Assembly: GCA_036392375.1 (NCBI GenBank)
Contig: DASVYC010000081.1
Span: forward strand, 73,010 to 137,009
Reading direction: 5' to 3'
Length of the DNA: 64,000 bases
Source: JAFEBO01 sp036392375
GTDB lineage: Bacteria > Planctomycetota > Phycisphaerae > Phycisphaerales > UBA1924
Shown here: one piece after another, positions 17,546 to 27,250 of the stretch
Layout of the letters: the number at the start of each line of letters is the position of its first letter
Numbering within the stretch: position 1 is the first letter of the stretch
The notes under the pieces: model-generated
What the model was told of the DNA's origin: nothing
Databases searched by the model: none
What the model saw: only the letters and a program-made list of their open reading frames with translations
Program-made: the position numbers and the translations under genes

Positions 17546-18415
17546 CTACCGACTCCACACCTGGGCGCCGTTCCACGTCACGGCACCCCCTCCAGCCGAG
17601 AGGCTGATCTCAAAGACACCGTACTCTGTCGAGATCTGACCATTGAAGTCCCCGACGCCCGCTGCGGCTTCTGCCACCGCGTCCCAAGGCCCGGCGATTC
17701 GAATCGCTACAGCGTCGCGGTTGGCGTCGGTCAGATCGCCGCCGAGGAGGTAGTACTCAACGGTCACGCCGTTGGCGTAAGTCCCCGGCATCGGGGCGTT
17801 CGCGCCCCACGCGGTGATGTAAGTGAAGTCCACGGTCTGGGCTTCGGAATCGAAGGAATTGACCGAGAAGACCGTCTTGTGCGGGACGCCCGGCTGCCAG
17901 CCGTCCAGATCCAGCGCGATCGCGGTCTCCTCAGCGCTCAAGCCCTTCGTGAGCGCGTTCACGCTCCAGAGCATGGTCTCGCTGGGCTCCAGCGCCTTGG
18001 TGCCACGAAGCGACGTCGTGACAACCATCGCGTCTTCGAGCCCGTCATCCGAGAACTCGAGAGACATCACACTCTGCTGCTCGGCGCCCGTTGGCTTCGT
18101 CGTTGGAGTGCCCGGATTCACCGGCGTGGTGGGGGTGGGACTGACGGGCTCCGTCCACGGAGGGTCACCCAGGACGCGACGAACCTCTTCGCACGTCAAC
18201 GCCTTGCCCCCGCCGCACGGGATGCACCATATTCCGTTCGAGAGATAGCAACGACCACCGATGTTAACTTTGGTGTAAATGCCGTCCTGGCCCGGATTTT
18301 GAGATTCACGAACCTCGATTGTGCCATCCGGCTTCCGCGTGATCGAACACGCGGACAGTGTGGCCACGGCGACAGCCAGTCCCGTGAGGGACACCAGTCG
18401 AGCAATCGTATTCAT
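17546..18415 (-). CDS. Lipoprotein of unknown function
   Basis: 289 residues. It has a lipobox LSAC (Cys23). A small Cys-containing part follows (GGRCYLSNGIWCIPCGGG, then TCEEV), then a Pro/Thr linker (about 90-108). A C-terminal beta-rich domain of about 170 residues follows, ending SAGGGAVTWNGAQVW. The beta domain contains DLDGWQPGVPHKTVFSVNSF, recalling extracellular beta-sandwich modules, but I cannot name it. It is the first gene of a probable two-gene unit with the protease lipoprotein. Confidence 0.6.
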   Translation of the reverse strand: MNTIARLVSLTGLAVAVATLSACSITRKPDGTIEVRESQNPGQDGIYTKVNIGGRCYLSNGIWCIPCGGGKALTCEEVRRVLGDPPWTEPVSPTPTTPVNPGTPTTKPTGAEQQSVMSLEFSDDGLEDAMVVTTSLRGTKALEPSETMLWSVNALTKGLSAEETAIALDLDGWQPGVPHKTVFSVNSFDSEAQTVDFTYITAWGANAPMPGTYANGVTVEYYLLGGDLTDANRDAVAIRIAGPWDAVAEAAAGVGDFNGQISTEYGVFEISLSAGGGAVTWNGAQVWSR

Positions 18416-18716
18416 TGACGCGACTCCGCTGAATCAAAGAACCAACCGCTATCCCCAAGTGAACGATCAAGAACACCTTAACCGAGCAGGGCACGGAAGG
18501 CTCCGATCACCGTTCTTTGAACAAATCCACCCAGTCCGCCGAGATCCCCAGAATCCGATCAACGATTGCGATCGGGAATGCGGGTACCCTACAACTTTCA
18601 AGACTGTTTCGCAAGACGATTCGGAACAATTGTTGTTTGAATTTTGCAAAGACTATCACGCGTCGCGATTGTCGCGTCCGTGATTCTCCTGATCTCGCGA
18701 TTCGTTTATTTGCGGA
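18416..18716. other. AT-richer intergenic region
   Basis: About 300 bases with markedly lower GC than the neighbours, especially 18570-18660 (for example ACAATTGTTGTTTGAATTTT). It probably holds the promoter for the two minus-strand lipoprotein genes and the 3' region of the ABC exporter. I see no gene, clear terminator or RNA structure in it. Confidence 0.4.
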
Positions 18717-20597
18717 TCACGCTGTCGCGAGTTCGCTTCCCACGAGCTGCGTCCGCACCAGCCTCTGATACACCGCACAGCGACCCAGGAGTTCCCCGTG
18801 CCGCCCGATGTCCACGATCTTGCCCTGATCCATCACCACGATGCGATCGGCCTGCACCACCGTGCTCAGCCGGTGGGCCACGATCAAGCACGTGCGGCCT
18901 TTGGTGAAATCGCTGATCGCCTCACCGATCAGGTGCTCGCTCTCGGCATCAATCATGCTCGTGGCTTCATCGAGAATCAGGATCGCCGGATTCCGCAGGA
19001 TCGCCCGTGCGATCGCGAGCCGCTGACGCTGGCCGCCCGACAAGCTCAAGCCCTGCTCGGCGATCGGCGTCTCGAGCCCCAGCGGCAGGCGCTCGATGAA
19101 CTCGAGCGCCCGCGACTTGCGTGCCGCGTCGAGGATCTCGGCGTCGCTCGCATCGGTCGAGCCGTAGGAGATGTTCTGGCGGATCGTGCCGCTGAAGAGC
19201 ACGGTCTCCTGCGTCACCACGCCGATCTGGCGGCGGAGGGAGCGCACCGAGAAATCACGGACGTTGTTTCCGTCGATGAGCAGCATGCCCGCGTCGGGGT
19301 CGTAGAGGCGCGGCACGAGCGAGAGCAAGCTCGTCTTGCCGCAGCCGTTGGGGCCGACGAAGGCGACGGTTTCGCCGTGGGCGATGTTAAGCGAGATGTC
19401 CTCAACCGCGGGCTTGGGCTGCGAGGCGTACTGCAGCGTCACGCCTTTGAACTCAATCGACCGCGCGTGCCGCGGCAATCGTGCGAGCTTGTGCCCGTGC
19501 CCGGGCTCCGGGTTCGACGCAAGCAGCTCGGTTAGTCGATCGGCCGCCGCCGCACCGACCTGGATGTCGGTGATGATGCCGGTCAGAGGCTTGAGCGCGC
19601 CGCCCGCGACGCCCAGGCCGCCGAGCGCGACGAGGAACGTGCCCGGGTCGAGCGCGTTGTCGATCATGGCCTTGATGGCGATGAGCGCCAGCGCCCCCAG
19701 CGCGATGATCGCGATGGCCTCGGTGAGCGGGCTCGCCAAAGCGCGTGCGGTGCGGACGCGGTTGAGCTCCCGCAGCATCTGCTTGTTGGCGCGGTGGAAG
19801 CGGCCTTCCTCGATCCGCTCGGCGGTGTGCACCTTGACCACCCGCATGCCCTGCAGCGCCTCCGTGGAGACCCGCAGCAGGTCGCTGTGGCTGCGCAGGG
19901 CTTGCTTGGACGCCTTGCGGATCCGCCGCGACAGCACCCGGATCACCACCGCGATGATGCCGCCGGCGATCAGCGCGATGAACGCCAGCCGCCAGTCGAG
20001 CACCACGGCCACCAACACCGCGGCGACGGCCTTCGTCGTTTCCGCCAGCCCCTTGGACAGCAGGCTGTTCATCGCCCCGCCCAGCGAGCCCGTGTCGTTC
20101 ACGACGCGGCTCACCAGGTCCGTCGCCCCACTGGTCGCCGAGATCACGTCCCGCAGCGGGCGTTTGAGCACGCGGCGGAACGACTCGCGGCGGATCTCGG
20201 TCACGACTCGATTCACCAGCGTCTGCGACAGGTACGCGTGCAAAAAGCTCGCGGCGGCACCCAGCACCGTCAGCACGCCCAGCCCCACGAAGATCCACAA
20301 CGCCGCCGCGTACGCGCCCCGCGGCAGGGCCTCGATCATGGACTCGGGGATGATCTGCGTCGCTGTCGGGAGCTTCCCCGCCATCCACTCGTTGAACTGG
20401 CGTGCGAGAATGGGCAAATCGCGGATCTTCGGGTCGTCACGATCGGATGCCGCCAGCACCACGTTCTGCAGGACCGGCACCATCGCGAGCATGGCCGTGC
20501 CGACGCCCAACGCCGAGAAGAACGCCAGCACCAGGGCTCCGAACAGAGCCGCCGGGTACCGCGTCATCCGCTTGGCAAAGGCAAAGAAGTTCCGCAT
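18717..20597 (-). CDS. MsbA-type ABC exporter (fused permease and ATPase)
   Basis: 626 residues. Six N-terminal membrane helices form the exporter transmembrane domain (about 15-340). The ATPase domain has Walker A GPNGCGKTSLL, the signature LSGGQRQRLAIARAI, Walker B ILILDEATSMID and the H-loop IVAHRLST. Half-transporters of this type flip lipids or export drugs and peptides as homodimers. The first extracytoplasmic loop is long (about 60 residues with ASDRDDPKIRDLPILARQFN). Confidence 0.9.
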   Translation of the reverse strand: MRNFFAFAKRMTRYPAALFGALVLAFFSALGVGTAMLAMVPVLQNVVLAASDRDDPKIRDLPILARQFNEWMAGKLPTATQIIPESMIEALPRGAYAAALWIFVGLGVLTVLGAAASFLHAYLSQTLVNRVVTEIRRESFRRVLKRPLRDVISATSGATDLVSRVVNDTGSLGGAMNSLLSKGLAETTKAVAAVLVAVVLDWRLAFIALIAGGIIAVVIRVLSRRIRKASKQALRSHSDLLRVSTEALQGMRVVKVHTAERIEEGRFHRANKQMLRELNRVRTARALASPLTEAIAIIALGALALIAIKAMIDNALDPGTFLVALGGLGVAGGALKPLTGIITDIQVGAAAADRLTELLASNPEPGHGHKLARLPRHARSIEFKGVTLQYASQPKPAVEDISLNIAHGETVAFVGPNGCGKTSLLSLVPRLYDPDAGMLLIDGNNVRDFSVRSLRRQIGVVTQETVLFSGTIRQNISYGSTDASDAEILDAARKSRALEFIERLPLGLETPIAEQGLSLSGGQRQRLAIARAILRNPAILILDEATSMIDAESEHLIGEAISDFTKGRTCLIVAHRLSTVVQADRIVVMDQGKIVDIGRHGELLGRCAVYQRLVRTQLVGSELATA

Positions 20598-20636
20598 CGG
20601 GGAAGGGTGAGTTTAGGGCGGACGCAGCGGCGTCCC

Positions 20637-20830
20637 GGTTCAGTCCAGTCACGCCCGCTGCGCCTCCTCTCCCCGCCCGCGGGGAGAGGGCGATTCGACG
20701 CGAAGCGTCGAATCAGGTGAGGGAACCGCGGGCACCTACACGCTGCGACGATCGAACGCCCATTGCCCCTCCCCGGTCTCGCCAAGCCTCGACCACCCCT
20801 CTCCGCTGTGCGGAGAGGGGAAGCGCGCGG
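20637..20830. repeat. Intergenic hairpin cluster including a 'CGGTCTCGCCAAGCCT' repeat
   Basis: Three hairpins lie in a row: CTCTCCCC-GCCCGC-GGGGAGAG (20668-20690), GATTCGACG-CGAAG-CGTCGAATC (20691-20714) and CCCCTCTCCG-CTGTG-CGGAGAGGGG (20796-20820). The block CGGTCTCGCCAAGCCT next to the last hairpin (20773-20788) recurs near 45656, again followed by a C-rich/G-rich hairpin and GCGCG. It fills the divergent gap before the epimerase gene. Confidence 0.65.
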
Positions 20831-20857
20831 CCTCCACCGCGACAACAATCCCCCCGC

Positions 20858-21853
20858 ATGACCATCATCAAGACCGTCGCCGTCACAGGTGCCACTGGTT
20901 TCGTCGGCCGCGCCGTCGTCGCCGAACTCCTTGCACAGGGGTACAACGTCCGCGCGCTCGTCCGCAGCCGCGTGAAGGCCCGCGAAGTCCTCCCCCGCCC
21001 CACGCCAAACTCCGCGAATCTGACGCTGGTCGAGGGCGACATTCACGACGACCGCTCGCCGGCAGAGCTCGTCGCCGGTGCCCAGGCCTGCATCCATCTC
21101 ATCGGCATCATCCGCGAAGAACGCGGCGGCGTCACCTTCCACCGCATGCACGTCGCTTCGACGCGCCTCATCACCGAGGCCTGCAAGGCCGCGGGCGTGA
21201 ACCGCTACTTGCAGATGTCCGCCCTCGGCGTGCGCGACGACGCGGATTGTGCGTACCGCACCTCAAAGTGGGAGGCCGAGCAGATCGTCCGCCGCAGCGG
21301 ACTGGACTGGACCATCTTCCGTCCCGGCATGATCCACGGCAAGGACAGCAGCTTCCTCACCATGGCCGCTCAGTGGTGCAAGGGCGAGGCCCCGCCCTTC
21401 TTCTTCCTCCCCTACTTCCGCGGCGGCAAGGAAGACACCAGCGTCCCGCTCGGCGGCGTGAACTACCGCGACCCGGTGATCCAGCCCGTCGCCGTTGAAG
21501 ACGTGGCCGCCGCGTTCGTGCGGTCGCTTGCCCGGCCGCAGACCGTCGGCGAGACGTACAACCTCGTCGGCACCGAGCGCCTCACCTGGCCCGAACTGCT
21601 TGTTGAGCTCCGCAACAACATCCCCGGCAGCAACGGGAACCTGCAGCCCTGGGGTCTGCCCGCGGACTTGATGGCCCTCAAGGCGCTCGGTGCGTCCTAC
21701 GTCGGCCTCGGCGGTCTGCTGCCGTTCGACCATGGCATGGCCGTCATGGGCGGGCAGGACAACACCGCTGAGACCAAGAAGGTCGAAGCCCATCTCGAGC
21801 TCAAAGCCAAGCCCTTCCGCCAGAGCTTCCGGGCGTACGCCGACGCGCTCTGA
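20858..21853 (+). CDS. NAD(P)-binding epimerase / NDUFA9-like atypical SDR protein
   Basis: 331 residues. The Rossmann motif is TGATGFVGRAVVAELLAQGY (about 10-29). The family-typical EGDIHDD, ACIHLIGIIRE, and YRTSKWEAEQIVRRSGLDWT (with YxxxK spacing) follow, then FRPGMIHGKDS. This order matches atypical short-chain dehydrogenases of the NDUFA9/complex I assembly and NmrA-like type rather than sugar epimerases. Substrate unknown. Confidence 0.78.
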   Translation: MTIIKTVAVTGATGFVGRAVVAELLAQGYNVRALVRSRVKAREVLPRPTPNSANLTLVEGDIHDDRSPAELVAGAQACIHLIGIIREERGGVTFHRMHVASTRLITEACKAAGVNRYLQMSALGVRDDADCAYRTSKWEAEQIVRRSGLDWTIFRPGMIHGKDSSFLTMAAQWCKGEAPPFFFLPYFRGGKEDTSVPLGGVNYRDPVIQPVAVEDVAAAFVRSLARPQTVGETYNLVGTERLTWPELLVELRNNIPGSNGNLQPWGLPADLMALKALGASYVGLGGLLPFDHGMAVMGGQDNTAETKKVEAHLELKAKPFRQSFRAYADAL

Positions 21854-21919
21854 TTCGGGGTCCACTGCTCGGCCGCTGTGAGCCGAGCAGTTCGCCGCAG
21901 GTGATCCGTACCATCGTCC

Positions 21920-23182
21920 ATGCCCCCGTCTCTCCCCGCCGCCGTTCGTGACGAGCACCACCGATGGCTGCTCGAAGTCACCCAGATCCCGACCGCCGCC
22001 GGGCGGGAGCAGCGCGTCATCAACTGGATCACCCGCTGGGTGCAGCAGCGCCCGAATCTCGTCCTCACGACCGACCGCAGCAGCAACATGACGGTCTCGA
22101 TCCGCGACGCCCGCGCGACGGATCTCTCTCCCGTCTACTTCACGGCACACCTCGACCACCCCGCCTTCGTCATCGAGCGCATCGTCAGCCCCTCCTGCGT
22201 CGAGCTCTCGTTCCGCGGCGGGGTGATGGACGACTATTTCAAGAACGCCAAGGTCGCGATCCATTCCTCGACGCACACGAAGCACGTCGCCGCGTTGACG
22301 GGCGAGACCCCGGCACCGGCTCGGGAGGGCGTCGCGACCCCGCCGTTCAAGCATTATCTCGCCGAACTGGTGAACCCCAACGACACGACCAAGGGGCTGG
22401 CGCTGGGCGATGTCGCGGTCTGGGACCTGCCCCCCGCCAAAATAGAAGGCGGCAACATCTACACCCAGGCGTGCGACGATCTCGCCGCCTTGGCCGCGGC
22501 ACTCGCCGCCTTTGACGTGATCGCGAGCAAGAAGGAGACCGCCCGCGACGTGCGGCTGCTCTTCACCCGCGCCGAAGAAGTTGGCTTCATCGGCGCCATC
22601 GCCGCCTGCCGCGACGGAACGATCCCCAAGAACGCGACCGTGATCGCGCTCGAGAACAGCCGCAGCTTTCCGCACGACTCTCCGATCGGCGGCGGGCCCA
22701 TCGTCCGCGTCGGCGACCGCATGACGATCTTCTCGCCCACGCTCAGCGAGTCGATCGCCAAGTGCGCCGAAGCCCTCGCCGGCGGCCCCGCAACGCCCAC
22801 CGCCTCGCAGAAGATCGACAAGTCGCGGCAGTGGAAATGGCAGCGCAAGCTCATGTCCGGCGGCGCGTGCGAGGCAAGCGTCTTCTACGCCGCCGGGTAC
22901 GACGCGACCTGCGTCTGCCTACCCCTGGGCAACTACCACAACATGGGCGATCTGCAGGCGATCCAGGACGGCACCGCCACCCGCCCCGCGACCATCGAGC
23001 CCGAGTTCGTCAGCGTCAGCGACTTCGACGGCCTCGTCGACCTGCTCATCGCCTGCGGCCAGGACCCGCGGCTGAACAGCAAAGACAACCCCAACCCGCT
23101 CGGGCCTGGGCTGCGGCCCGTGGGCGCGGTGCCGGCGCTGGTGGAGAAGCTCTGGACCGAGCGGGCGTTTGTGCTGGGTTGA
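21920..23182 (+). CDS. M42/M28-type zinc aminopeptidase-like protein
   Basis: 420 residues. The metal-ligand motifs of the di-zinc peptidase clan MH are visible in order: TAHLDHP (His and neighbouring acid), QACDDLAAL (bridging Asp), FTRAEEVGFIG (catalytic and ligand Glu), ALENSRS, and LPLGNYHNMG (last His). It is a probable cytoplasmic peptidase. It is 66 bases downstream of the epimerase and 63 bases upstream of a cyclodeaminase gene, all on the plus strand. Confidence 0.8.
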   Translation: MPPSLPAAVRDEHHRWLLEVTQIPTAAGREQRVINWITRWVQQRPNLVLTTDRSSNMTVSIRDARATDLSPVYFTAHLDHPAFVIERIVSPSCVELSFRGGVMDDYFKNAKVAIHSSTHTKHVAALTGETPAPAREGVATPPFKHYLAELVNPNDTTKGLALGDVAVWDLPPAKIEGGNIYTQACDDLAALAAALAAFDVIASKKETARDVRLLFTRAEEVGFIGAIAACRDGTIPKNATVIALENSRSFPHDSPIGGGPIVRVGDRMTIFSPTLSESIAKCAEALAGGPATPTASQKIDKSRQWKWQRKLMSGGACEASVFYAAGYDATCVCLPLGNYHNMGDLQAIQDGTATRPATIEPEFVSVSDFDGLVDLLIACGQDPRLNSKDNPNPLGPGLRPVGAVPALVEKLWTERAFVLG

Positions 23183-23245
23183 CGCCCCGGGCCGGCGCGA
23201 TCACGGACGCACAAGGTTGGCGACGCGCGTGGATACGCTCCCCGC

Positions 23246-23854
23246 ATGACCTCATTCAGCGAGATGCGGCTCGGCGAGTTTCTCACCGCGGTCGGGGCCA
23301 AATCCCCCGCGCCGGGAGGTGGAGCGGTGGCGTCCGCCGTCGGCGCGCTGTCGGCGGCGTTGGCCCAGATGGTGGTGAACTACTCCATCGGGAAGAAGAA
23401 CTTGCTCGAGCAGCAGGGCGAGCTGCAGGCCGCGATCGAGGCGCTCGAGAAGGCTCGGGCCCACCTGCTCGAACTCGCCCAGCAGGACGCGGCGGCGTAC
23501 GCGGTGCTGAACGAGCTGCAGAGGCTGCCCCCCGAAGATGCACGGCGGACGCGAGAGATCGGGGCGGCGGTCGAGCGCGCCGTCGAGGTGCCGTGGACGG
23601 TGCTGCTGCGTTCGATCGAGTTGCTCAAGGACTTCGAGCGGCTGGCGCCGATGACCAACAAGTTCCTGCGCAGCGACCTGGGCATCGCCGCGGTGCTCGC
23701 CGAGGCAACCGCCCGCAGCGCGGCGTGGAACGTGCGGATCAATGCCGGAGATCTGTCTCCCGCGCGGAAGAGCGAGGTGCTCGCCAAGTGCGACGCACTG
23801 GTGCAGGAAGCCAAGCGCCGCTGCGAGCATGTGGAGCTGGCGACGAAGATCTGA
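23246..23854 (+). CDS. Formiminotransferase-cyclodeaminase-like protein (cyclodeaminase domain)
   Basis: 202 residues. It has only the cyclodeaminase part. The hallmark is SPAPGGGAVASAVGALSAAL near the N-terminus, followed by an all-helical body with QQDAAAYAVL and VPWTVL. Proteins of this type act as 5-formimidoyltetrahydrofolate cyclodeaminases or as methenyltetrahydrofolate cyclohydrolase-like enzymes. No partner formiminotransferase is nearby. Confidence 0.85.
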   Translation: MTSFSEMRLGEFLTAVGAKSPAPGGGAVASAVGALSAALAQMVVNYSIGKKNLLEQQGELQAAIEALEKARAHLLELAQQDAAAYAVLNELQRLPPEDARRTREIGAAVERAVEVPWTVLLRSIELLKDFERLAPMTNKFLRSDLGIAAVLAEATARSAAWNVRINAGDLSPARKSEVLAKCDALVQEAKRRCEHVELATKI

Positions 23855-23918
23855 AGGACAACATGAACCACGCTCCCGCGCTTTCCCGCCCTGCGGAGGG
23901 GGAGAGGAGGCGTCGAAA

Positions 23919-23944
23919 TGAAAACCGCCCGTCGCCGGGCGGTT
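23919..23944 (-). terminator. Rho-independent terminator after the amidase gene
   Basis: On the minus strand a 9-bp stem (AACCGCCCG / CGGGCGGTT) with a GCGA loop runs directly into TTCATTTC. It begins 27 bases after the amidase stop codon. Confidence 0.75.
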
Positions 23945-23970
23945 GGTGTGATCCGAGTTGATCGTCTTGC

Positions 23971-24630
23971 TCAGCGGCCCGCGAGCTGCTCGCGGAACGA
24001 CGCAGCGGGGAAGAAGCGGCCGGGGCCCGAGCCCTTGGCGACATCGTCGGCGAGCACGATGCGGTCCCTGGAGATGTCGAGCTCCTTGGCGAGCGTGTCG
24101 ACGAGCTGGACGAGGCGGCGCATCTGGGCGTCGCTGAAGCGGCCGCGCTCGCCGTTGCCGACCAGGCGGATGCCGATCGCGTTCTTGTTGTACCAGTCAC
24201 CCTGCTTGCCGCCGGTGTGAGCGCCAGGCTGCTGCTTGAGCCAGCGGGCGCCGACGTGCAGCTCGCCGTCGGCCATGCCGTTGCCGTTGCCGATCACGAA
24301 GTGATCGCCCAGGCCGACGAGACCGGCGCCGCGGGCGTCCTGGTCGAGGGATTCGGGGGTGGCGTAGGGCGAGGCGGAGTGGTGGATGACGATGGCCTGC
24401 CAGCGGGTCTTGTGCAGCGGGGCCTTGGTGTTGAGCACGACCTCCACGCCAGCCGAGGAGGCGGGCGCGAGCAGGGCCGGGAGCGACACGCCGTCGGCGC
24501 GGGGCGCGGCCTTGGAGTCGAGGGAGTAGAGCGTGCCGCCGAGCACCGTGAGGGTGGCGAGCAACGCGCCCCAGACATTGCGGGTCCGGGGTGAGATCAT
24601 GTCGAGGCGGGATGAGTTTCGACGAGCCAT
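23971..24630 (-). CDS. N-acetylmuramoyl-L-alanine amidase (Amidase_2 fold)
   Basis: 219 residues. A membrane anchor or signal lies at about 18-35 (NVWGALLATLTVLGGTLYSL). The amidase domain follows, with IVIHHSASPYATPESLDQDA carrying the first zinc His. GAHTGGKQGDWYNKNAIGIR carries the second and the substrate loop. It cleaves the peptide stem from peptidoglycan in the periplasm. The ATG at 24630 has AAGGAA seven bases before; a longer reading adds unrelated sequence. Confidence 0.83.
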   Translation of the reverse strand: MARRNSSRLDMISPRTRNVWGALLATLTVLGGTLYSLDSKAAPRADGVSLPALLAPASSAGVEVVLNTKAPLHKTRWQAIVIHHSASPYATPESLDQDARGAGLVGLGDHFVIGNGNGMADGELHVGARWLKQQPGAHTGGKQGDWYNKNAIGIRLVGNGERGRFSDAQMRRLVQLVDTLAKELDISRDRIVLADDVAKGSGPGRFFPAASFREQLAGR

Positions 24631-24981
24631 CCGCGTTCCTTCGGGCGACGTGGCGGGTGCCACGCGCGATCTCTCCAGTGTCGCCGCGCGAGTCCGTTCG
24701 GGCAAGCGGCACGTGCGAGTTACACGCCAATCATCGTCCGCAACTCGCGTGTCCGTGCAGGGTTTTGTGCGCTTTCTTCACAACGACTTTAGGCTTTTCC
24801 ACGAGACCGAGTGAAGTGCGCGGCGTGCGCACCTTTCGCTTCTCCAACAGGTCGTATCCGCGCGGCGAGACACCACAAGACACGGTGCCCCTCGGGCGAG
24901 CACGCCCCATTCTCAAAGCGACACAACGCCGCACAGGCGGTAGAGATTTCGTGATTTTCGGAATCGCGTCGCGCCCGAGAA
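24631..24981. other. Intergenic region without recognised gene
   Basis: About 350 bases between two minus-strand genes. 24720-24810 is AT-richer and may hold the amidase promoter. No open frame with a convincing start or family match is seen. Confidence 0.4.
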
Positions 24982-25212
24982 CTACTCCCGCGGCAGCAGT
25001 CGCCCACGGAGGTTGGGTCGGGCGTAGCCGAACTCATCGAAGTACGTCGATGCCGCCCGCTGATCGCGGGCCGCGTCGTAGCGGTCGTACTGGCTCCGCG
25101 GCTCGTCGGGCGCAAGCAATGGATCCGCGCACCCGCCCAGCCACACCACCACTCCAATGGTCGCGGTGCGAACACAAGCCAAACCAAGGCGATGACGAGG
25201 GGCGTGTTTCAT
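24982..25212 (-). CDS. Small lipoprotein of unknown function
   Basis: 76 residues. It has a basic start MKHAPRHR, a hydrophobic stretch and the lipobox LGGC (Cys28). The mature part is about 49 residues of polar sequence with DEPRSQYDRYDAARDQRAAS and ends RPNLRGRLLPRE. The pattern suggests a short peptide anchored to the membrane. The function is not known to me. Confidence 0.6.
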   Translation of the reverse strand: MKHAPRHRLGLACVRTATIGVVVWLGGCADPLLAPDEPRSQYDRYDAARDQRAASTYFDEFGYARPNLRGRLLPRE

Positions 25213-25693
25213 GGGTGTGGAGCCGAGAACGGGCGGGCCAAAAACAAGTGTACCGTCTGCAAGCAGACGGCACACCGAGGAGAGAGGAGATGGATCGATC
25301 ATCTCAGTAACGTCCTATACGAATGAGAGTTACGCTCGGTTCTGGCCCGCGACCAAAAGAGCGAAAGCGTCGAAGTCTGGAATGCCGCGGTTTTCCCCGG
25401 TGGAACACCTCTCGTGATTTTGCCCGTGGGGGCCCTCTGCCATCGGGCCTCTGTCCCAGCTCCGCCAAACACCGTCGTTGCGCGCACAACACGGGGTCAC
25501 GCTCGGACCCACCTTTCCAGAATGTGAGATTTTTGTTCCTCGCGGAAGCCACGAAAGTTGCGCGCGAAACGGGGCGCGCACGGGTGCGGAGCTGCGCGCA
25601 CAAACGGGTTCCTCAGCCCTTGGGTGAGAGGCGACTTCGCGGCGACCGGTGGCGACCGGCGGCGGGCCTCGAACGCGAGAGCGGGGGTGGGCG
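25213..25693. other. Intergenic region at the left edge of the prophage remnant
   Basis: About 480 bases with no supportable gene. It contains short GCGCGC-rich repeats (25555-25605) and a GGCGACCGG direct repeat (25639-25658) just before the portal gene. No terminase gene or remnant of one is recognisable here. The left border of the remnant is therefore unknown. Confidence 0.4.
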
Positions 25694-27250
25694 ATGGGGT
25701 TGCGGCTGCAAGCGTTCCGGAGCTCGCAGGGGGGGCACGGTGCGGCGATCGACGAGGCTTCGGTCGAGCTCGCCTGGAGCGAGCACGCGACCAAGCGCGT
25801 GCCGCGGCTTGAGAAGCTGTGGCAGTACTACCGCAACGAGCTGATGAGCAGCGGCGGCATCGGAACGGGGCGGGCGCGGCGCGCGTGGTACGGCCAGGGC
25901 CAGGAGATCGGCCTGCCGGCGCGCCTCCGCGGGGTGGCGGGATCAACGAGCGGATTGGGTGGGGGTGGTGGGGGGCTCGTTGATGATCGTCTCCGCGGCG
26001 AGAAGGAAGTGGTCATCGAGAACGACATCGCCTGGCGTGTCCACTCGATGATCGACTTCCTCTTCGCCCGCCCCATCCGCTTTGTGAGCACCGCACGCGA
26101 TGCAGAGACCCGGGCCGCGGTCGAGCGGGCGCTCGACGCCCTCTGGGAAACCAGCGGCGGGATCGCGCTCCTCACCGATATGGCCCTGCTCGGCCACGTC
26201 TTCGGGCACGTCGATCTGTTGATCCGCGTCGATGATCCGCGGCCGCAGCGCGGGAATGAATCAATGGGCATCGCGCAGATCGAGGAGCGGCTGCGCCACG
26301 CGCCGCCGGTGCGGGTCGAGTTGATCGAGCCGCGGCGGGGGACGCCAATCACCGACGGGGGCGATTACCGCAGGCTGCTGGCGTACATCGTCCGCTTCGA
26401 GCGCGAAGAACACTCGCCCGAGGCGGGCGCGATGGGGTTCCTGCGGCAACTGGTCCTCCGTGAGCACACGCCGCGGCGGGCTCGGACCGGCGTCACCGAG
26501 ATCGTCTCGGGCCACCACCGCCAGCGTTACGAGGGCGAGAACCTGGTCGCCGACGAATCGATCGCGTGGAGCGGCGGACGCGTGCCGGTGGTGCACATCC
26601 AGAACGTCAGCCAGCCCTTCCGCTACGAAGGGCTGAGCGAGGTCGAGCCGCTGATCCCGCTGCAGGACGAGCTGAACACGCGGATGAGCGACCGCGCCTA
26701 TCGGCTCGCGATGCAGAGCTTCAAGATGTACCTGATGCGTGGGTTCGACACCCGCGACGCGCTGGGCGTCGGCCCCGGCGTGATGATCACGACCGACGAG
26801 CCCAACGCGTACGTGCAAGAGTTCGGCGGCGACGCGTCCAGCCCGAGCGAGGACGCGCACTTCGAGGCCATCCGCAACGCGATGGACAAGGTCAGCGGCG
26901 TGCCGCCGTTGGCCACGGGTGTGGTGCAGGGCAAGGTCGGCAACCTCTCGAGCGCCACGGCGCTGCGGGTGACGCTCATGGGCTTGCTCGCGCGGACGGC
27001 GCGGAAGCAGGTGACCTACGGGCGCGGGCTCACGGAGGCGTCGCGCCTGATGCTGTCGGCGCTCGATTGGCTGGGAATTCTGAAGACCCGCGAGGAAGAC
27101 CGCGGCGTGAAGATCGATTGGCCGGACCCGCTGCCGCAGGACGCACGCGAGGAGATCCACGCGGCCGAGGGCAAGGTGCGCCTGGGCGTGGAGCCGGGGC
27201 GCGTGCTGGAGGAGCTCGGTTACACGCCGCGCGACAACGGGGCGGTGTGA
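25694..27250 (+). CDS. Phage portal protein (SPP1 gp6-like)
   Basis: 518 residues, normal for portals. It has a polar start, then KLWQYYRNELM, IENDIAWRVHSMIDFLFARP, and the stem and crown region with VSQPFRYEGLSEVEPLIPLQ and DELNTRMSDRAYRLAMQSFK. A helical C-terminus follows (KVSGVPPLATGVVQGKVGNL, then SSATALRVTLMGLL). Twelve copies form the DNA entry ring of a capsid. ATG 25694 is the start nearest the conserved part. It is followed by scaffold-like and capsid genes. Confidence 0.85.
   Translation: MGLRLQAFRSSQGGHGAAIDEASVELAWSEHATKRVPRLEKLWQYYRNELMSSGGIGTGRARRAWYGQGQEIGLPARLRGVAGSTSGLGGGGGGLVDDRLRGEKEVVIENDIAWRVHSMIDFLFARPIRFVSTARDAETRAAVERALDALWETSGGIALLTDMALLGHVFGHVDLLIRVDDPRPQRGNESMGIAQIEERLRHAPPVRVELIEPRRGTPITDGGDYRRLLAYIVRFEREEHSPEAGAMGFLRQLVLREHTPRRARTGVTEIVSGHHRQRYEGENLVADESIAWSGGRVPVVHIQNVSQPFRYEGLSEVEPLIPLQDELNTRMSDRAYRLAMQSFKMYLMRGFDTRDALGVGPGVMITTDEPNAYVQEFGGDASSPSEDAHFEAIRNAMDKVSGVPPLATGVVQGKVGNLSSATALRVTLMGLLARTARKQVTYGRGLTEASRLMLSALDWLGILKTREEDRGVKIDWPDPLPQDAREEIHAAEGKVRLGVEPGRVLEELGYTPRDNGAV

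Noticed and set aside
25213..25693. Terminase gene upstream of the portal
   Set aside because: No open frame of sufficient length or with ATPase/nuclease motifs is present in the interval.
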